Assembly: GCA_036498945.1 (NCBI GenBank)
Contig: DASYEQ010000107.1
Location: forward strand, 85,654-149,653
Origin: JAQGMJ01 sp036498945
Lineage (GTDB): Bacteria > Pseudomonadota > Gammaproteobacteria > Burkholderiales > JAEUOS01
Reading direction: 5' to 3'
DNA length: 64,000 nt
Position 1 is the first letter of the stretch. Each line of letters opens with the position of its first letter. Shown here piece by piece: positions 60,812-64,000 of the stretch. The translations under genes and the position numbers were made by a program. The notes below the pieces were generated by a model that made no database searches, was not told the origin of the DNA, and saw nothing but the letters and a program-made list of their open reading frames with translations.

Positions 60812-61474
60812 TTATGCTGCCGCCTGGTCTTCCGGCTTCGCGCCCTCGGGCGCTGCTTCCGGCTTCGGTGCATCGGGCGCGGCCGTTGCCGGCTTGGCTT
60901 CCCGCTTCACCTCAGGCTTGGCTTCCGGCTTCTTCTTCGGCGCCGGCACAACCAGGTCTTTCTTCTTCGGCGCCAGCACCATGATCAGCTGGCGGCCTTC
61001 CATCTTCGGGTACTGCTCGACCACCGCATGTTCCGCCGTATCGTTGCGCACCCGCTCCAGCAAACGCTGGCCAAACTCCTGGTGCGCCATTTCACGACCG
61101 CGGTAGCGCAAGGTGATCTTCGCCTTGTCCCCTTCTTCGAGAAACTTCAACAGGTTGCGCATCTTGATGTTGTAGTCACCGTCATCGGTGTTCGGGCGGA
61201 ATTTGACTTCCTTGACCTGGATCTGCTTCTGCTTGAGCTTCGCTTCGTGGGCTTTTTTCTGCTCCTGATAGCGAAACTTGCCGAAGTCCATGATCCGGCA
61301 GACCGGGGGCGCCGCCTGCGGCGCAATTTCCACCAGGTCCAGCTCGGCTGCCTCGGCCTTGGCCATCGCCTCTTGTATCGAGACAATGCCAAGCGGCTCC
61401 CCTTCTACACCAACCAATCGCACCTCGCGAGCGGTGATTTCACCGTTGAGGCGCTGCGCGCGTTCCTGAGCTAT
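60812..61474 (-). CDS. infC: Translation initiation factor IF-3 with AUA start and charged C-terminal tail
   Basis: The product has 220 residues when started at the ATA at 61474. No ATG fits: the IF-3 N-domain (AQERAQRLNGEITAREVRLVGVEG) needs this start, and AAGGAG lies eight bases upstream. Rare start codons are the rule for infC because IF-3 itself discriminates against them, giving autoregulation. The N-domain is followed by the helix with IMDFGKFRYQEQKK, then the C-domain (KFRPNTDDGDYNIKMRNLLKFL, LRYRGREMAHQEFG, QLIMVLAPKKK). Past that, ~40 extra residues of Lys, Pro, Glu and Ala form a tail not present in E. coli IF-3. It lies between thrS and rpmI. Confidence 0.95.
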   Translation of the reverse strand: MAQERAQRLNGEITAREVRLVGVEGEPLGIVSIQEAMAKAEAAELDLVEIAPQAAPPVCRIMDFGKFRYQEQKKAHEAKLKQKQIQVKEVKFRPNTDDGDYNIKMRNLLKFLEEGDKAKITLRYRGREMAHQEFGQRLLERVRNDTAEHAVVEQYPKMEGRQLIMVLAPKKKDLVVPAPKKKPEAKPEVKREAKPATAAPDAPKPEAAPEGAKPEDQAAA

Positions 61475-61541
61475 TTGTGTTTCTCCTTCGAAAATTGAGT
61501 GAAAAACCCTCCGGTGCAGGCTGCCTCCGGCTTACCGGAGA

Positions 61542-63449
61542 TCAAACCTTGCGCGCCACTTCATCGTTCAACCGCTCGATTAGCGTGGTGAGGGGCATGG
61601 AACCTAGATCCACATTGCCCCGGGCCCGGACGGCCACCGTGCCTGCCGCCTTCTCCTTGTCGCCTACGACAAGCTGATAAGGCACCTTTTGCAGGCTATG
61701 TTCGCGTATTTTATACGAAATCTTGTCCGCGCGCAAATCCGATTCCACCCTAAAACCCTGTTTTTTCAGGGATTGTTCAATTTCCCTTGCATAATCCGCC
61801 TGGTCGTCCGTGATGGACATGACAATGGCATGCACCGGCGCCAGCCAAAGCGGCAGCGCGCCCGCGTGGTTTTCGATCAAAATCCCGATAAACCGCTCCA
61901 GCGAACCCACGATCGCGCGGTGCAGCATGATCGGGTGCTTGCGCGAATTGTCCGCCGCCACATACTCCGCGCCCAGGCGCTCCGGCATGTTCGGGTCCAC
62001 CTGCATGGTGCCGCACTGCCAGACGCGGCCCAGCGCGTCCTTCAGCGAATACTCGATCTTCGGGCCATAAAAGGCGCCTTCGCCCTTCAGCTCTTCCCAC
62101 TCCACGCCGGCGCCGTTCAGCGCGTCCGCCAGCGCCTTTTCCGACTTGTCCCAGCTTTCCTCCGAGCCGATGCGGTTGGCCGGGCGGGTGGAGAGCTTGT
62201 AGATGATCTCGGTAAACCCGAAGTCCTTGTAGACCTTCTGCAGCAACTGCGTGAAGGCCAGGCACTCCTTCTGGATATCGTCTTCCGTGCAGAAGATGTG
62301 CCCATCATCCTGCGTAAAGCCGCGCACCCGCATGATGCCGTGCAGCGAGCCTGACGACTCATTGCGATGGCACGAGCCAAACTCGCCATAGCGCAGCGGC
62401 AGATCGCGATACGAGCGCAGCCCCGTGTTGAACACCTGAATGTGCCCCGGGCAGTTCATCGGCTTCACCGCGTAGTCGCGGTTTTCCGACGACGTGGTGA
62501 ACATGTTGTCCTTGTAGTTCGCCCAATGGCCCGAGCGCTCCCACAGCGAACGGTCGAGAATCATCGGGCACTTGATTTCCTGGTAGCCGTTATCGCGATA
62601 CACGCCGCGCATGTACTGCTCCACCTGCTGCCACACCGTCCACCCCTTCGGGTGCCAGAACACCATGCCCGGCGCCTCGTCCTGCGTGTGAAACAGGTCC
62701 AATTGCTTGCCCAGCTTGCGGTGATCGCGCTTTTCCGCCTCTTCCAGCATGTGCAGGTAAGCGTCCAGCTCCTCCTTCTTCGCCCACGCCGTGCCGTAGA
62801 TGCGCTGGAGCATCTCGTTCTTCGAGTCGCCACGCCAATAGGCCCCGGCCACCTTCATCAGCTTGAAAAAGCGCAGCTTGCCGGTCGAAGGCACGTGCGG
62901 CCCGCGGCACAAATCGATGAACGCCCCCTCGCGATACAGCCCGATCTCCTGGTCCGCCGGAATCGAAGCGATGATCTCCGCCTTGTACTTCTCCCCCATA
63001 TTGAGGAAGAACTTCACCGCCTCGTCGCGCCCCATCACCTCGCGCGTCACCTTCTCATCCTTCTTCGCCAACTCCCCCATCTTCTTCTCGATGGCCGCCA
63101 GATCCTCCGGCGTAAACGGCCGCTTGTACGAAAAATCGTAAAAAAACCCGTTCTCGATCACCGGCCCAATCGTCACCTGCGCATCCGGAAACAACTCCTT
63201 CACCGCATACGCCAGCAAATGCGCCGTCGAGTGCCGGATCATGTCCAGCCCGTCCGCATCCTTGTCCGTCACAATCGAGAGCGAAACATCATGGTCGATC
63301 GGGAACGACGTATCCACCATCTTCCCGTCCACCTTCCCCCCCAAGGCCGCCTTCGCCAACCCCGGCCCGATCGAAGCCGCCACCTCCGCCACCGTCACAG
63401 GGTGATCAAAAGACCGCTTCGACCCATCAGGCAATTGCACCGAAACCAT
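61542..63449 (-). CDS. thrS: Threonyl-tRNA synthetase
   Basis: The product has 635 residues. The N-terminal TGS domain covers 1-61, the editing domain has His73/His77 in HSTAHLLAY, and class II motifs follow: MNCPGHIQVF with the Zn-ligand Cys, RYGEFGSCHRNESSGSLHGIMRVRGFTQDDGHIF, and HRAIVGSLERFIGILIE. The C-terminal anticodon-binding domain ends NDEVARKV. It charges tRNA-Thr and edits Ser-tRNA. The ATG at 63449 is preceded by AAGAGAG. The leader upstream carries a peptide and terminator described separately. Confidence 0.98.
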   Translation of the reverse strand: MVSVQLPDGSKRSFDHPVTVAEVAASIGPGLAKAALGGKVDGKMVDTSFPIDHDVSLSIVTDKDADGLDMIRHSTAHLLAYAVKELFPDAQVTIGPVIENGFFYDFSYKRPFTPEDLAAIEKKMGELAKKDEKVTREVMGRDEAVKFFLNMGEKYKAEIIASIPADQEIGLYREGAFIDLCRGPHVPSTGKLRFFKLMKVAGAYWRGDSKNEMLQRIYGTAWAKKEELDAYLHMLEEAEKRDHRKLGKQLDLFHTQDEAPGMVFWHPKGWTVWQQVEQYMRGVYRDNGYQEIKCPMILDRSLWERSGHWANYKDNMFTTSSENRDYAVKPMNCPGHIQVFNTGLRSYRDLPLRYGEFGSCHRNESSGSLHGIMRVRGFTQDDGHIFCTEDDIQKECLAFTQLLQKVYKDFGFTEIIYKLSTRPANRIGSEESWDKSEKALADALNGAGVEWEELKGEGAFYGPKIEYSLKDALGRVWQCGTMQVDPNMPERLGAEYVAADNSRKHPIMLHRAIVGSLERFIGILIENHAGALPLWLAPVHAIVMSITDDQADYAREIEQSLKKQGFRVESDLRADKISYKIREHSLQKVPYQLVVGDKEKAAGTVAVRARGNVDLGSMPLTTLIERLNDEVARKV

Positions 63450-63470
63450 GATTTTTCTCTCTTAAAAAGC

Positions 63471-63499
63471 AAAAAGGCGCGGGACTCGAATCCCACGCC
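63471..63499 (-). terminator. Attenuator terminator in the thrS leader
   Basis: On the minus strand GGCGTGGGA, loop TTCGAG and TCCCGCGCC form a 9-bp stem (one G-U) followed by TTTTT, ending 21 bp before the thrS start. An intrinsic terminator here can only regulate thrS itself. Its descending arm (63490-63482) can pair instead with 63536-63529. Confidence 0.8.
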
Positions 63500-63538
63500 T
63501 CTTGAACAACACCAGCTGTAAGGGCGAACTCGGTCCTT

Positions 63539-63577
63539 TTAGTTAATTCCTTGGGACGGGGTAGTTCGCGGTGTCAT
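63539..63577 (-). CDS. Candidate thrS leader peptide
   Basis: A 12-codon frame encodes MTPRTTPSQGIN: three Thr (ACA, ACT, ACC), two of them adjacent, before TAA. It lies about 40 bases after a TATAAT box and 40 bases before the attenuator stem. A weak GAG ribosome site is seen eight bases upstream of the ATG. A ribosome stalled at the Thr codons would cover 63563-63568 and free the downstream segment to act as antiterminator. Too short for statistics to prove; the placement is the evidence. Confidence 0.55.
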   Translation of the reverse strand: MTPRTTPSQGIN

Positions 63578-63625
63578 AACGCTCGGCTTTCTTGCAATAG
63601 GGAAAAGGATAAGTGATCACTTTTA

Positions 63626-63646
63626 ATTATAGCGCAACTTGCGCTA
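63626..63646 (-). promoter_or_regulatory. thrS promoter -10 and overlapping palindrome
   Basis: On the minus strand a perfect TATAAT (63631-63626) lies ~180 bp before the thrS start. Directly upstream and overlapping by two bases is TAGCGCAA-G-TTGCGCTA (63646-63630), a perfect 8+1+8 palindrome in the spacer. No good -35 is seen at 17 bp. The rest of 63450-63764 holds only the leader elements listed. Confidence 0.6.
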
Positions 63647-63764
63647 TGCGGACGCTCTATATGCCGGAGTCATGCGACGCATCTTGCGTTTAAAAACGCG
63701 GAGGAGCAAAGTAACTAGCTGGCGATTTACTGCCGAATCTATCCAACCGCATCCGCCTAAAAAA

Positions 63765-64000
63765 ATGAACGAACAACTATTCGAAGACCTATTAAGGCGT
63801 TCTGAGTCTGACATCTTAGATTTCAAGATGACGGGTTATCCGTTCGATGCGGAAGGGCGCGCGGAACGAAAAAAGCAGCGACTTTCGTTTGCTAAAGACG
63901 TCGTGTCGATGGCGAATACGCCACGTGAAGCCTCTGCGTTTCTGGTTCTCGGGGTCAAAAATGTGGGCAGCACAAGTACGCTTGTAGGCTTGTCTGCCCA
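63765..64000 (+). CDS. AlbA_2 (Schlafen-type) domain protein, N-terminal part
   Basis: The frame is open to the right edge; 78 residues are visible. FEDLLRRSESDILDFKMTGYPF and SFAKDVVSMANTPREASAFLVLGVKN follow the AlbA_2 pattern: an acidic start with a Glu/Asp-x-Lys, then a helix ending in AN and a hydrophobic strand with GV. This ATP/nucleic-acid-binding domain is common in transcriptional regulators of unknown target and in phage-defence or mobile-element genes. The gene is lower in GC than everything to its left and divergent from thrS, suggesting acquired DNA beyond the window. Confidence 0.7.
   Translation, partial: MNEQLFEDLLRRSESDILDFKMTGYPFDAEGRAERKKQRLSFAKDVVSMANTPREASAFLVLGVKNVGSTSTLVGLSA

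Noticed and set aside
63476..63500. Partial tRNA gene suggested by a GGATTCGAGTCC T-arm-like sequence before thrS
   Set aside because: No acceptor, D or anticodon arms can be built around it, and it is fully explained by the terminator stem and loop.
63471..63620. T-box riboswitch for thrS
   Set aside because: There is a terminator, but no T-box consensus (UGGGUGGUACC-like) or specifier stem is visible, and T-boxes are essentially absent from Proteobacteria. Leader-peptide attenuation fits better.

Overview
The window reads as chromosomal DNA of a GC-rich betaproteobacterium, most likely Burkholderiales. Three things point there: five extracytoplasmic receptors of the Bug (tripartite tricarboxylate) family, an expansion typical of that order; the gene order thrS-infC-rpmI-rplT-pheS-pheT-ihfA-merR at the right end; and homogentisate dioxygenase next to carboxylic-acid catabolism. 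Coding density is high and there is no insertion sequence, phage or CRISPR array. Base composition drops only in the last ~350 bases.

Left part (1-25.4 kb). After a truncated AI-2E-type permease and three small envelope or stress genes comes a large carboxylic-acid catabolic region. A plus-strand operon (4.3-12.3 kb) encodes a Bug receptor, two TcuA-like flavoprotein dehydrogenases, an isocitrate-lyase-superfamily lyase, a LeuCD-type hydro-lyase pair and a PrpF/Mii-type isomerase. A convergent minus-strand operon (23.7-12.4 kb) encodes a GMC oxidoreductase, two Bug receptors, an enolase-superfamily enzyme, a hydroxyisobutyrate-dehydrogenase-like enzyme, a split TPP decarboxylase, a PrpD-family protein and a divergent aconitase. 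The two operons meet at back-to-back terminators. A CysB-type LysR gene lies beside the first operon, and a near-identical 31-bp motif sits upstream of both a receptor gene at 2.1 kb and the GMC operon at 23.7 kb. The lyase/hydratase/isomerase set matches, family by family, the dimethylmalate branch of anaerobic nicotinate fermentation, here placed in an apparently respiratory setting. This is the best candidate for an undescribed pathway.

Middle part (25.5-52 kb). An ABC importer is coupled to a RutB-like amidohydrolase. A nitric-oxide response operon (truncated haemoglobin, NnrS, NsrR) follows a perfect NsrR-type palindrome. Then come an initiator tRNA, hmgA, a second catabolic unit (amidase, Bug, PrpD-like protein, divergent LysR), scpB-rluB with a heavily extended RluB, a three-gene histidine-kinase/response-regulator cluster, an SPFH protein with an unknown partner, an ArsR/SRPBCC pair with a clear promoter-operator, and an uncharacterised exported protein.

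Right part (52-64 kb). tRNA-Ser, a methyltransferase, katG and the translation cluster merR-ihfA-pheT-pheS-rplT-rpmI-infC-thrS (all minus strand). The thrS leader carries a promoter, a 12-codon Thr-containing peptide, alternative hairpins and an intrinsic terminator, the layout of classical transcription attenuation. Two related 30-bp hairpins flank pheS. infC uses an AUA start. The window ends in a lower-GC AlbA_2/Schlafen-type gene.
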